Source: Haematobia irritans (taxonomy: Eukaryota; Arthropoda; Insecta; Diptera; Muscidae). From it: a DNA stretch of 64,000 nucleotides. Below, in pieces: positions 12,181 through 25,700 of the stretch (its first letter is position 1; each line of letters starts with the position of its first letter). The stretch is from contig NC_134398.1 of assembly GCF_050003625.1 (NCBI RefSeq), positions 204,339,313 through 204,403,312 of the forward strand, in the 5' to 3' direction. The position numbers and the translations under genes are program-made. The notes beneath the pieces were generated by a model that saw only the letters and a list, made by a program, of their open reading frames with translations, did no database searches and had not been told where the DNA came from.

Positions 12181-12866
12181 TCCTTCAAAAGCAAATGCAA
12201 AGGAAAAAGTTTTGTGGTCGATTGTAGTTTCTATTTCCACAGTGTTTCAAAAAATTGAAGACATTTAAAAAAATGTTTGCGACATATTTTATTAAAGTAA
12301 AATAAAATACGATTTTGAAAAAAAAAATTCACTTTACCATTGGCCCGGAAGAACCTTTGCCAATAATAATTCCATGAACTAAAATAGAGTTAAATTGGCT
12401 TAAATTCACATTTACGCAAGAAATATAATAAAATTTTAAAATTGTTAAGCCTAAACATTTCCTCATTGGTCAATGATTTCCCCCATTTTTCATAGTCATA
12501 AACCCAGTGGCAGGATGGAGGAAATTGTATTCCTCCTTCAAAAGCAAATGCAAAGGAAAAAGTCGATTGTAGTTTCTTTTTCCACAGTGTTTCAAAAAAT
12601 TGAAGACCTTTAAAAAAATGTTAGCGACATATTTTATTAAAGTAAAATACAAATACGATTTTGAAGAAAAAAATTCACTTTACCATTGACCCGGAAGAAC
12701 TTTTGCCAATAATATGAACTAAAATAGAGTTAAATTGGCTTCAATTAACATTTACGCAAGAAATATAATAAAATTTTCAAATTGTTAAGCCTAAACATTT
12801 CCTCATTGGTCAATGATTTCCCCCATTTTTCATAGTCATAAACCCAGTGGCAGGATGGAGGAAATT
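12181..12866. repeat. tandem duplication, unit about 350 bp
   Basis: Units start with TCCTTCAAAAGCAAATGC at 12181 and 12533 and both contain TTCACTTTACCATTG and AACCCAGTGGCAGGATGG. The second unit carries small deletions. The duplication ends about 440 bp upstream of the first visible coding exon and has no coding potential. Confidence 0.85.
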
Positions 12867-13307
12867 TTATTTATTGGTGAAGCATGGAACATTTCAATAT
12901 TTCCATCCATTTAACATTGACATTTAAAGTAAATCTCTTCCATTGGCCTTGACACACTTTCTCTATGCTAATAACCACTGTGCGTGTTGGCCATTAATTT
13001 GTGTGAACATTTATATAAGTGAGCTGTGAGTTTGTGCTACCACACGCGTGCAATCCCACACTCACATGACGACAGAGAAAGGGAGAGAGAGAAATAGAGT
13101 CTCTCAAAACCGCAAGCTAACTTCACAAACAAATAACCACAAAAGAAAAGTAACATGGAAAAACTGTTAGTATTAAAACCAAAAACAACATCAACAACAA
13201 CAAACTGTTCCGCCATTTAGCATGGAACCTAACTCCTATTTGCAGTTAAGACTTGGTATAGATGATATTTGCATTTTATTCATAGTTTGAACTTTCTTCT
13301 GTTACAG
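12867..13307 (+). other. intron or upstream region before first visible exon
   Basis: It contains a purine-rich GAGAGAGAGAAATAGAG stretch and ends in a strong acceptor with polypyrimidine tract (CTTTCTTCTGTTACAG). A short frame starting ATG at 13155 (MEKLLVLKPK...) stops before the exon and has no donor, so I do not call it the start of the gene. Confidence 0.5.
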
Positions 13308-13777
13308 TCTTTAAATCAAAACGGTATTCACACATCATCGGCGGCAACAACACCGACAACGACAACTGCAACGGCGACAACAACGCCAACACAAAATCTT
13401 CATTCTTCTCATCATCAGCACTCGCGACCATTAACATTGGCTACAACAGCCTCGAATACAGCAAATGCAACGACAACGGGTGGAGGCGTAGGTACAGTGA
13501 AAACACCCAAATCGCCGAAACCATTAACAACGAGCACAGTAAGCGGAAACGGAAATAACCCGCAACAACAGCAAACACAAACGACAAGGCCTAACGGTGA
13601 TACCTCGCCCAATACGAAAGTATTGGAAAGTGGCGGTTTAAAGCCTACACCGAAAACTCCTCCGGTTACACCAGATTCGCCATCAACCTATTTGGATGAT
13701 GATTTAGATTCTTTGTATTCCTATACCACAACTTCGGGTCGTTCGACAATGTCTTGTGAACATCCCTATGTGGCAAG
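13308..13777 (+). CDS. qtc: qtc-like gene, first visible coding exon
   Basis: The exon opens after CTTCTGTTACAG and closes at GGCAAG|GTAAGT, phase 2 (470 nt). It encodes a low-complexity segment dominated by Thr, Pro, Ala and Gln, then [20 protein letters not shown] and a Ser/Tyr-rich end. The SP/TP sites look like a disordered, phosphorylatable region. The frame stays open upstream of the acceptor only briefly and has no ATG, so at least one more 5' exon must exist. The GC-richer coding composition stands out sharply from the flanks. Confidence 0.85.
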
Positions 13778-16700
13778 GTAAGTTTTAATAGCGTTTCCCG
13801 TCCTGGTATAGAATAATTATTGTGCTTATTTTTCTTCCTTTCAGAAATGGCACTACCTTTAGTGGCCGTAAAATGAAATATGTGGTCCATTGTTCCAATT
13901 ATGCCGGTCAAGTTGGATCCGATTATCTGACACCCACACAGAGGGCCCAGCGTCAAATACGACGCCTTAAAGAGCTATTGTGTGTGGCTCGTCAAGATTT
14001 GGAACAAAAAGACTCGGAATTATTACGTTTGACACGTGAAGTTGTGGAATTACGTTTGTTTAAGGCTTCGCTCTCATCACCCGATGAACGATCGGCTTCC
14101 AGTGATGCCGTCACTGTACGTGAAGCCGTGACGTCACAAGATGTTTCGCCCATTGTCGATATGGTCGACGATGGTCAGAACAAGCAACATTCCAGTGTGA
14201 GTCCTACACGTCATATGCATGGCGGCCATCATCATCATCATGCCGCCTCAGCCTCGCCCACGGTCATGTTACATCAAGCGTCACAAAATGCACACCAGCA
14301 TCATTTGAACGATATGCAAAGCTCCTTTGCCGATTCGGGTCATTTTGAGGATATGACCTCATCATCTATACATTCCAAAGATTCGTCGTATGCTGCATCA
14401 TCCCACGATGCCACCCACCATCATCATCATCATCACCATGACAGCTCATGTCCTGGTGGTAGTGGCGAAAACGCTTCGGCTCTCGAGCAATATGAATTGC
14501 AACGCCAAGAATTGATACGTATGTATGAGCAACGTATTGAGGATTTGGTACGCAGTCAAGATGCTGTGGCCAGTGATATCAAGCGTTCGAACAACGATCG
14601 TATTGAGGCCTTATTGCAAAAATTGGCCGAGTGTAATACCCGCTATGCGGATATTGTTCCCGACTATGAACATGCTAAGGAACGCATACGTGAATTGGAA
14701 AAACAATTGGAGGATTTGCAACGCAAATTGTGTGAACACGAAGAGAAACAGAAGCAAATGTATTTGCATATGTACCAAAAGGGTCAGGAAGCTGAACGTA
14801 TTGCTCGCGCTGATCAGGTAAAGAATTGAGAGGCAACTTTTCAAGATGTCTTTAAATTTACTGTGATATTATTTTTATGTTTTACGGTATTTTTTTTTTT
14901 TTCAAAATTTTATTTCTATAGAAAAATTTTGTCAACATTTTATTTCTATAAAAATTTTGTAAAGAATATTGTGTTTATAGAAAATTTAAAAAAAAAAAAT
15001 ATTTTTGTAAAAATTTTATTTCTAAAGAAAATGAAGTCAAAATTTTATTTCTATTAAAATGTAGAAAAAAAAATATTTTTATAGAAAATTTGTTCAATAT
15101 TTTATTTCTATAAAAAATTTTGTCAAAATAATAGTTCTATAGAAAATTTTGACAAAATTTTATTTCTATAAAAAAAATTGTCAACATTTTATTTCTATGG
15201 AAATTCTATTCTCTAGACTTTTCAAGATGTCTTTAAATTTACTGTGATATTAATTTTTAAGTTTTACGGTAATTTTTTTTTTGTCAAAATTTTATTTCTA
15301 TAGAAAAATTTGGTCAACATTTTACTTCTATAAAAATTTTGTAAAGAATATTGTGTTTATAGAAAATTTTGTAAAAAATTTATTTTTATAGAAAGTTTTG
15401 TAAAAATTTTATTTCTAAAGAAAATGTCAAAATTTTATTTCTATAAAAAATTTTGTCAAAATAATATTTCTATAGAAAATTTTGACAAAATTTTATTTCT
15501 ATAAAAAATTATGTCAACATTTTATTTCTATGGAAAATTTTGTCATATTATTGTCAAAATAATATTGCTATAGAAAATTTTGACAAAATTTTATTTTTAT
15601 AAAAAAAAATGTTGTCAAAATTTTATTTCTACAGAAAATTTTGTCAAAATTTTATTTCTATTAAAATGTTGTAAAAAAATTTATCTTTATAGAAAATTTT
15701 TTAAAAATTTTATTTCTATAGAAAATTTTGCAAAAAATTTTATATTTATAGAAAATTTTGTCAAAATTTTATTTCTATAGAAAATTTTGTCATATTATTG
15801 TCAAAATAATACTTCTATAGAAAATTTTGACAAAATTTTATTTTTTAAAAAAATGTCAAAATTTTATTTTTACAGAAAATTTTGTCAAAATTTTATCTCT
15901 ATAGATTTTTTTTCAAAATTTTATCTATATAGAAAATTTTGTCAACATTATGTTTCTATAGAAAATATTGTCAAAATTTTATTTCTATAGAAAATTTTGT
16001 CAAGATTTTATTTCAATAGAAAATTTTGTCAACATTTTATTTCTAAAGAAAATTTTGTCAAAATTTTATTTCTATAGAAGATTTTGTCAAAATTTTATTT
16101 CAATAGAAAATGTTATTTCTATAGAAAACATTTTTTAAAATTTTATTTCTGTAGAAAATTTTCTAAAAAATTTTATTTCTATAGAAAATTCCAAAATCTA
16201 CAAAAACCACAAGAATTCTACCAATTTACCAAACAGTAAACAATCTACCATTTTTGGTGGAATACGACTCGTTTTCGACGTCGTGGAGATTCTAAGAAGT
16301 GCCGCCAAATTAAAAAAAAAAATTTTACAGGTTGTCAAAATAATATTTCTTCAGAAAATTTTGACAAAATTTTATTTGTCATATGATGAGGAATGTGGTA
16401 ATTCCGAAACGTGCGTCCATCCAACCATCTTACAGTCTATAGTACTTTGCCCAAATAAATTTGACAAACATTCTTTTTCTCTGTTTGTTAAGCTACTCTT
16501 GTAGTTTAATCAACGCAATGGTTTTAAAGCTGAGATCAAAACATCAAATATGATTGAAGTGCAAACCAACAATAAAAAACAAAAACGGTAAAATTTTATT
16601 TCTATAAAAAATTTTGTCAACATTTTATTTCTATAGAAAATTTTGTCAAAATGTTATATCTATAGAAAATTTTGTCAAAATTTTATTTCTATTTAATATT

Positions 16701-19700
16701 ATTGTCAAAATAATATTTCTATAAAAAATTTTGACAATATTTTATTTTTATAAAAAATGTTGTCAAAATTTTATTTCTACAGAAAATTTTGTCAAAATGT
16801 TATCTCTATAGATTTTTTTTTTAAAATGTCAATAGAAAATTTTGTCAACATTTTATTTCTATAGAAAATTTTGTCAAAATTTTATTTCAATAGAAAATTT
16901 TTTCAAAATTTTATTTCTATAGAAAATGTTATTTCTACAGCAAACATTTTTTAAAATTTTATTTCTGTAGAAAATTTTCTAAAAAATTGTATTTCTATAG
17001 AAAATTGCAAAATCTATAAAAACCACAAGAACTCTACCAATCTACCAAACAGTAAAAAATCTACAATTTTTGGTGGAATACGACTCGTTTTCGACGTGGT
17101 GGAGATTCTAAGAAGTGTCGCCAAATTAAAAAAAAATTGCAGGTTGCCCTATCCGGAGTTCAAGATTAGAAAAAAATGAAATATTTTTGGCGAATTTCGT
17201 AAAATTGAGTCCATCATTTGTATAAAACTGGTTTTTTCTCATTTGTAGTATATGTCATTAATTAAACAAAAAATAAATGTAATTTGACTAAATTTAACTG
17301 AAATCAATTAATTTTCATGGATGAAAATAAAATTAAATCGGTTAAGGAAATTATTATAGACTTTTTCTGAGCGGAGAGTTGAGCAATTGACTTTTATGAT
17401 TTAAATTATGATTAAAGAAATTTCATTAAAAATTAATTGAACTAATTAACTCAATACATTTATTAATTTTTTCTCTTTCAGGCATTAGAATTGGCACATC
17501 GAGCACCACAAAATAAAGTATCGATCAACGAGCTGCTGCATCAATTGCAATCCACACAGGATGAATTGGAGAACATACGTGTAAGATTTTTCAAAATCTT
17601 TATAATATTATTTTCGATTTTATTTTGCATATTGCATTTTGTTTGCATTGTGTCTTAAAGAAGAAAAAAATCAAAGGAAAAAAGAAAATTTCAGAAAAAA
17701 GATTCATGATCATAAAAACACATTTTGAGAAAGAAGAAAACAAAAACTAAAAACATATATCACTTGCCCTTAATACTGTATAACAGTTTTACAAATCTCT
17801 TACCAATCACTCTCCCACTCTCACTCAAATCCATACAGCAACCATATTGAATATTTGACATAATAGATTTACTCTCTTTGTCTCACTCACTTAATGTCCA
17901 TCACTGTGTGTATTTACTTATATCTGTGTGTGTATGTGTTTTTGTTTGCTTTTCATGAAATCGTATAGGAATCTTACAAGTAGTTTGATGGAGATTATGT
18001 TTTTTTTGTAATAATTTTTAATGCAATTATTTCTTTATATATTTAATGTTATTTTTAAATTCATTTTTAATGCATTTCCAATTATTATCAACAAAAATTT
18101 TTTGTATTAAAATAATATTTTTATTTACTTTTCATGAGATTTAAAGTAAAACTTAATGATATTATTATTAAATAAACATTTCTTTTATACATTTCATATT
18201 CGTTTGAGTTTTTAAAAGAATCTTATTTAAGAAAAAAAAACTATTTCCTTATAGAATATATAATTTCTTTCTTTTTTTATTTATAAAGAGAAATTCAAAT
18301 TGTTTAGTTTAGGGCAAAATAAATTTCTAATTTTTTTCATTTTATAAAAAATTACTGAAATTGGAATTGTTTACTCTTACATTCGGGGTTTAAAAGAATC
18401 CTATTAACGAAAAAAATTATTCCCACATAAAGAAAAAGTCTAATTTAAATTCTAATAAATAAATTATTGTTTTTTTTTTTTCATTTAATAAAAAAAAAAC
18501 ACTAAAGAAAAATTTGAACTGTTTACTTCTAGAGAAATCTTTCCAAAATTTCTGTAATAGAGTTTTACTTATGTGTTCTCGTTTTTCAATAATATATATT
18601 TTTTTGATATATTTTTAAATATTTTTCTTATTATTTTGGAATGTTTGAGTTGAGTAGTTAAGGGTTAGTGAATTCGTAAACTAACCACGAAAAAAAAACA
18701 CAATAATATTCTTTTTATATTTTCTAACATATGTAGTTATGCAATTAACAAATTCTAAATTAAATTTAGGAGGGCATGGTTTGATTTTTCATAAAAATAT
18801 TCTTCCAACAAAATCATTCAATTTTTTCTTCTTTATCAAATTGAAATTGTGCATGCATTTAAACCGACAAAAAATTGTTATAGCAAATGTAGTTGTTAGT
18901 AAAGCCTTGTATAGACCATTTCTATACTACCTTAATTTCTTTTTTATTTTCATACACAAAACTTTAGTAGTTTTTGTTTTAAATTTGTATTATTTAAACA
19001 AAAAATTAAAATTGCTGCTCCCTTTTGTGCCTTTTTGAAATATATATTTTTATGGCCCTGTTTACAAAATTTTTCTTTTCCAAATTTAGTTTTATATGTT
19101 ATGTAATTTAAGAAAAAAAAAACTGATTTTTATGAAACAAAACGAAACCAACCATTGTTTAAATATTCCATCCAAAAAACTATCCCAATATTATTTATAG
19201 GCAGCAGAATGTAGAAATGAATGCGGCAGTAATCATGCTCTCCTTACTGCAAAAGAGGCTATTTCTTTATGGGTTCTCGGCGCGCGTAAGGTTTGTAAAA
19301 GTCTTTCAAAAACAAAACAAAACAAAAAATAGTTTTATTATTTATATTTTTTTAAGTTTTTCTTTTTCTATATTTGGTTTGTGTTTTTTTTTTCAAAATC
19401 ATATTAAAAAAATAATTTTTTAATAAAACAAAAAAAATCTCTCTTTTGTCATATAGTTTTTCTGTTTTACTTTGAAAATTGGTTCAAGATGTGTTCTTAT
19501 TCACATTTTCAGTTTAATCAATCGATACCCATTATCAATTGTATGCGGTGTTGTGATCTCATCTTTATTTTTAAAAATTCATTTCTCTAACCTCATTGAA
19601 TCGATTTATGTGTATAATCATTTTTATGTAATTTGGCCATTTTTTCTAACCCTCGTTTCATTTTTACTCATTTGGATTTTTTTGTTTTTGACCGCCCATA

Positions 19701-22700
19701 TCATATGGATTTGGTATCATTGGAAATATACATCTTTATGTAAAAGGTGTGGTGTTTTTTTTTAATATTTTATATATGAACTAACCTCTGAAGACTAACA
19801 ATGGCTGGATGAAATATAAACAAAATAAAATAAGCATTTTGAGCAAAAAAAAATTAAAAATTGATTTTCATAAAAAAAAATATGCACACATAAGGAAAAA
19901 ATATAGGCTGTAAAAAAATGATTGACGTTGATGAATTGACTCAAATGGACACCTCGTGGCCGTAAAAACAAATAAACGTTCAAATTTTCAAACGTCAAAA
20001 GTAAATTTTTCTAACCCAACTCTTCGTCGCCAAAAGTTAACTTTTGCATAATTTCAAAATTATAAACGTCGAGTTCTATAGTATTAAAATTTGTTACGCA
20101 ATTTAATATCATTCTAACTTTTTTTCCACCTGTTCCTCGTTTTTTATTCCCTTTTATTAAGCTATGCCACAGAACAAATGGAACGAAATAGATGTTATTT
20201 TCATTTAAAACATTCGAATTTCCATTTTAGACTTAAAGTATTTGTGATTTGTAAATATAATACATTTCTATATTCTTATATTATATCGAAATTAGAGGCA
20301 TACCGGTTTATGCCACTTATATTTTGATTCAGAATATTTAATACTACATAGAAAACAAATAGTTTTGTATCCAATCTCGAAATTATTTGATCATATTAAT
20401 TTTTAATTGAAATTGATTTGATTTGATTGAAAATCACGAAATTAATAATATCAATCACCGGCGCGAATTTAATTGATCTAATTAAAAATTTAATTGATTC
20501 AAGTAATTTTTATGACTGAACTTTGTTTTGATTATTTTCTGAATGTATATTGAAAAATAATCTAAAAAATTGTAATGGAAAAATATTTTACTTAAAAAAT
20601 CTCAACAATATTTTTGCAATTATAATTTTAATTGAATTTGAAAAAAAAAAAATAAATTACAAAATTAATCAATTAATTTTTTAATTTAAGATTGTTTTAA
20701 AATTTTTGCAGTATTTTTCCTATGAGTGTAGATATTTATATCGGAGTACAGTTTATAATTAATACTGTGTTACCTATGGCACATTCACACTGGGCAAATA
20801 GTTAATAGAAATCAAAAATAATTCATCGCCACAGCGCCAACGAACCTTTTTTATACCCTCCACCATAGGATGGGGGTATATTAACTTTGTCATTCCGTTT
20901 GTAACACATCGAAATATTGCTCTAAGACCCCATAAAGTATATATATTCTGGGTCGTGGTGAAATTCTCAATCGATCTGAGCATGTCCGTCCGTCCGTCCG
21001 TCCGTCCGTCCGTCCGTTTGTTGAAATCACGCTAACTTCCGAACGAACCAAGCTATCGACTTGAAACTTGGTACAAGTAGTTCTTATTGATGTAGGTCGG
21101 ATGGCATTGCACATGGGCCATATTGGTCCACTTTTACGTATAGCCCCCATATAAACGGACCTCCAAATTTGGCTTGCGGATCCTCTAAGAAAAGCAAATT
21201 TCATCCGATACGGCTGACATTTGGTAGATGGTTTTAGTACATGGTCTCTAACAACCATGCAAAAATTGGTCCACATCGGTCCATAATTATATATAGCCCC
21301 CATATAAACCGATCCCCCGATTTCGCTTGCGGAGCCTCTAAGAGAAGCAAATTTCATCCGATCCGGCTGAAATTTGGTACATGGTGTTAGTATATGGTCT
21401 CTAACAACCATGCAAAAATTGGTCCACATCGGTCCATAATTATATATAGCCCCCATATAAACCGATCCCCGATTTGGCTTGCGAAGCCTCTAAGAGAAGC
21501 AAATTTCATCCGATCCGGATGAATTTGGTACATGGTGTTAGTATATGGTCTCTAACAACCATGCAAAAATTGGTCCCTATCGGTCCATATTTATATATAG
21601 CCCCCATACAAACCGATCACCAAATTTGACCTCCGGAGCCTCTTGGAAGACCAAAATTCATCTGATTCAGTTGAAATTTGGTACGTGGTGTTAATATATG
21701 GCCTTAAACACCCGTGCACAAATTGGTCGAAATCGGTCCATAATTGTATATAGCCTCTATATAAACCGAACCCCAGATTTGACCTCCGGAGCCCCTCGGA
21801 ATAGCAAAATTCATCCGATTCGGTTGAAATTTGGTACGTGATGTTAGTATATGGTATCCAACAACCATGCAGGAATTGGTTCATATGATTCCATAATTAT
21901 ATATAGCCCCCATATAAACCGATCCCCAGATTTGACCTCCAGTCCCTTTTGGAGAAGCAAAATTCATCCGATCTGGTTGAAATTTGGTACGTGGTGGTAG
22001 TATATGATATTTAACAACCATGCCAAAAGTGGCCCATATCGGTCCATAATCATATATAGCCCCCATATAAACCGATCCCGAGATTTGGTTTTGGAGCTTC
22101 TTGGAGGAGCAAATTTCATCCGAGTCAGTTGAAATTTGGTACATTGTGCTAGTATATGGCCGTTAGCAACCATGTCTAACTAAGTCCATATCGGTCTATA
22201 GTTATATATAACCCGCAGATAAATGGACCCCCAATCACAAAAAATTGGTCCATATAAAGTTCATAATTGTATATAGCCTCAATATAAGCGACCCCCATAT
22301 TTCAATTCTGGCTCTCTACGTATCGTACAAAAGTCCATATCGATTCGTAATTATTTGTAGACTTACCTATACATTAGAGGTGTGCACGTGACACGAAATT
22401 GTCGTGACTCACGAAAATTTTCGTGATTCGTGTGTGAGTCGTGAGTCACGCTCATGACAACAGCGTGAGTGTGCGTGAGCGTGATTAACAAACCAACATG
22501 TCGTGAGTGAGCGTGAATCACGAAAATCATATCTTCGTGAGTGTGCGTGAGTAACGAATTACACTCACGAAAATATTCCTGCTCACCAACATAAAACGCT
22601 TAAGAGTTAAATTCAATTACAATTTTAGAGACACCTGGGATGTTAAGAGTTTAATAACACTCTCGATTTTAATAATGCTCATGTTTTCAGACACTTCGGT

Positions 22701-25700
22701 AAGGTAAATTAATCATAAAATTATTCGTGAGTCACGATATTTTTCGTGAGTCACGATATTTTTCGTGAGTCACGGTATTTTTCAGTCACGACGTTTTCGT
22801 GCGTGAGTGTGCGTGAGTACAAATTTTCTTTTCGTGAGTGTGCGTGTGCTTGAGTATGATTTTTCAGTCGTGAGTGTGCGTGAGCGTGAGTAAACTATTA
22901 CTCACGTGCACACCTCTACTATACATACCTTTTTTGTCTAATATATACCACATATGGACTAACTCACAATTTAGGAAACGATGTTAAGAAGTTTTAAGAT
23001 ACCACAACGCAAGTAATTCGATTGTGGATGACAGTCTTTCGCAGAAGTTTCTACGCAATCCATGGTGGAGGGTACATAAGATTCGGCCTGGCCGAACTTA
23101 CGGCCGTATTTACTTGTTTTCATTTTAGATGTGTGGAAATATTTTCCAAAACTGGGAACCACTTTTTTTGAAAATGTCTCTGGAGGAAAGTTTTATATTC
23201 CTCACAGGCCTAGTGTGACTATACCTCTACTGGTCTTTTAGGCTATTCTTAATTTACTTGTGTATGTAACTGTCCTTAACTCAAAGCTCAATTCTATTTA
23301 TCGTATTTCCTGTATTTACCGCATTTTAAACAATCATTAAATTCAGTGCGGTTTAAAATACTGTTTTTATGATTGTAAAAATTAATATCGGAATTTAGTT
23401 TATAGGCAATAAAGTATTACTTACTCATATTTCAGACAATTCCAAATTTATTTGTGTGTGAAACAGTCCTTAATTCAATTCCCCATTGGATCTACAGAAT
23501 TTTTAAAATTATTTAATTCAATGGTATTTTTCTGTAAGTGTAGCAATTGATATCGCAATGTCTTCTATAGGCAATACAGACTACAGACTATTCAAAATTT
23601 ATTTGTGTGTGCAACAGTCCCTTGCATTGATAGAATTTTTAAAAATTCTTTTACTCACTATTGTTTGCTATAAGTTTGCTGCTGTTTAGCAAACTTTTTC
23701 TATGAGTGTAAGAATTGATATCGGAATGTAGTTTATAGGCAATAATGAATTACTTATTCGTCTCTCAGACTATTCCAAATTTATTTATGTGTGCAACAGT
23801 CCTTAATTCAATACTCCTTGTATCTACAGAATTTTTAAAATTATTTAATTGACTGGTATTTTTCTATTTGATACTGTATTACTCGTCTCGTCTTTCAGAC
23901 TATTTAAATAATTAATTCAAGAATTGCTAAAGCCGAAATCCATTTGTCCAAAATTTTAAAGGGTCGAACAGTCGATTTTCCATTATTGAAAAAAGTCACA
24001 AAATCAACTTGTTTTATATTTTGATTGGTTAAAAAAAATTGCGGAGGTTCTATGAGTGTAACAATTAATATCGGAATTTAGTTTATAGGCAATAAAGTAT
24101 TACTTACTCATATTTCAGACTATTCCAAATATATTTGTGTGTGTAACAGTCCTTAATTCAGTTCCCCATTGGATCTGCAGAATTTTTAAAATTATTTAAT
24201 TCAATGGTATTCTTCTGTAAGTGTAGCAATTGATATCGCAATGTATTCTCTAGGTAATACTGTATTGTTTAGTCGTCGTACAGACTATTCAAAATTTATT
24301 TGTGTGTGCAACAGTCTCTTGTATTGATAGAATTTTTAAAAATTCTTTTATTCACTATTGTTTGAGAAACGTTAGTTCTGTTTAGCAAACTTTTTCTATG
24401 AGTGTACGAATTGATATCGGAATGTAGTTTATAGGCAATAATGTATTACTTATTTGTTTCTCAGACTATTCCAAATTTATTTATGTGTGCAACAGTCATT
24501 AATTCGATACTCCTTGTATCTACAGAAACAATCCTTAATTCAAAACTCAATTATATAAAACCCCCCTTTTACAGAATTTCTAACAAATATTTACTTCAAT
24601 GCTGTTTTAATAGTCTTTTTTCTATGACTGTAGAAATTGATACCGGATTGTAATTTACATGCAGTACCGTATTATTTACTCGTCTTTGAGACTATTCTCA
24701 ATTTATTTGTGTGTGCAAAAGTCCTTAATTCAAAACTTAATTATATGAACCACAGAATTTCTAAAAATAATGTAATTCAATGCTATTTTTAACAGATTTT
24801 TTCTGTTAAGTTTATCAATTGTAATGTAGTGCATATTTAATATAGTAATATTCATCTTTTAAAAGGTCATAGTATGGACTTTTTCAAATTTTGTTTATTT
24901 AAAAAAAGATTGAAGGTTTTTGGGAGACAGAATAACTACACACAAAATTTTTTTTTCTGAATCAATCACGAAATTAATTGATCCAATTAATTTTTTAATT
25001 GAAATGTCTTCAATCGCAGAAATAATAGTATCAATTAAAAAATTAATTGGCAGTCAATTAAAAAAGTTAATTGATACAATTAAAAAATTAATTTATACTA
25101 TTAATTTGTGTGATTGATTTTTATTTCAATTAAAAAATTAGTTGATTCAATTACATTTGTAATTGAATATTTTTTAAAACTCAATTAAGATTTTAAGTGG
25201 AAAAATTTTCGTGAAATTTTTTTCTGTGTAATTAAAGATTCCTATATCGATTCATTTTTCGATATCTAAATTTGACTTTTCCACAATCTAGAGGACTCCG
25301 AATTGTTTTCTGCTAGAGCACAAAATACAAAATATAATGGCAAACACCTACGGATGTTTTTATCCGACATTTTCCTCTGAGTGTAGAAATTGATATCGGA
25401 ATGTAGTCCTTAGTTCAAAACTCAATTATATAAACCCCCTATTTACAGAATTTCTAACAATTATTTACTTCAATAGACAAGCTTTTTCTCTGAGTGTAGA
25501 AATTGATACCGGTATTTGATTTACAGGCACTCCTGTATTACGTTCTCGTCTTTCAGACTATTCACAATTTATTTGTGTGTGCAATAGTCCTTAATTCAAA
25601 ACTCAATTATATAAAACCCCCCATTTACAGTATTTCTAACAATCATTTACTTCAAGGCTGTTTTTAATAGAAGTTTTTCTATGAGTATAGAAATTGATAC

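Larger units (their letters stand above)
20851..23120 (+). mobile_element. fly dispersed element with internal 152-bp minisatellite
   Basis: The left side has TACCCTCCACCATAG (20854) and the right side its inverted copy CCATGGTGGAGGGTA (23060), then ATTCGGCCTGGCCGAAC. Inside are a (GTCC)n run (20984-21017) and about seven units of ~152 bp. Each unit contains TAGCCCCCATATAAACCGAT, at about 21140, 21300, 21447, 21598, 21751, 21904 and 22057. Minus-strand open frames of 60-190 residues here come only from the repeat period. This arrangement is common in fly genomes; its transposition class is not clear from the sequence. Confidence 0.8.

Noticed and set aside
20890..22173. Minus-strand frames with repeated [14 protein letters not shown]
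   Set aside because: They are translations of the 152-bp minisatellite within the dispersed element; the residue period equals the DNA period and there is no start or splice context.
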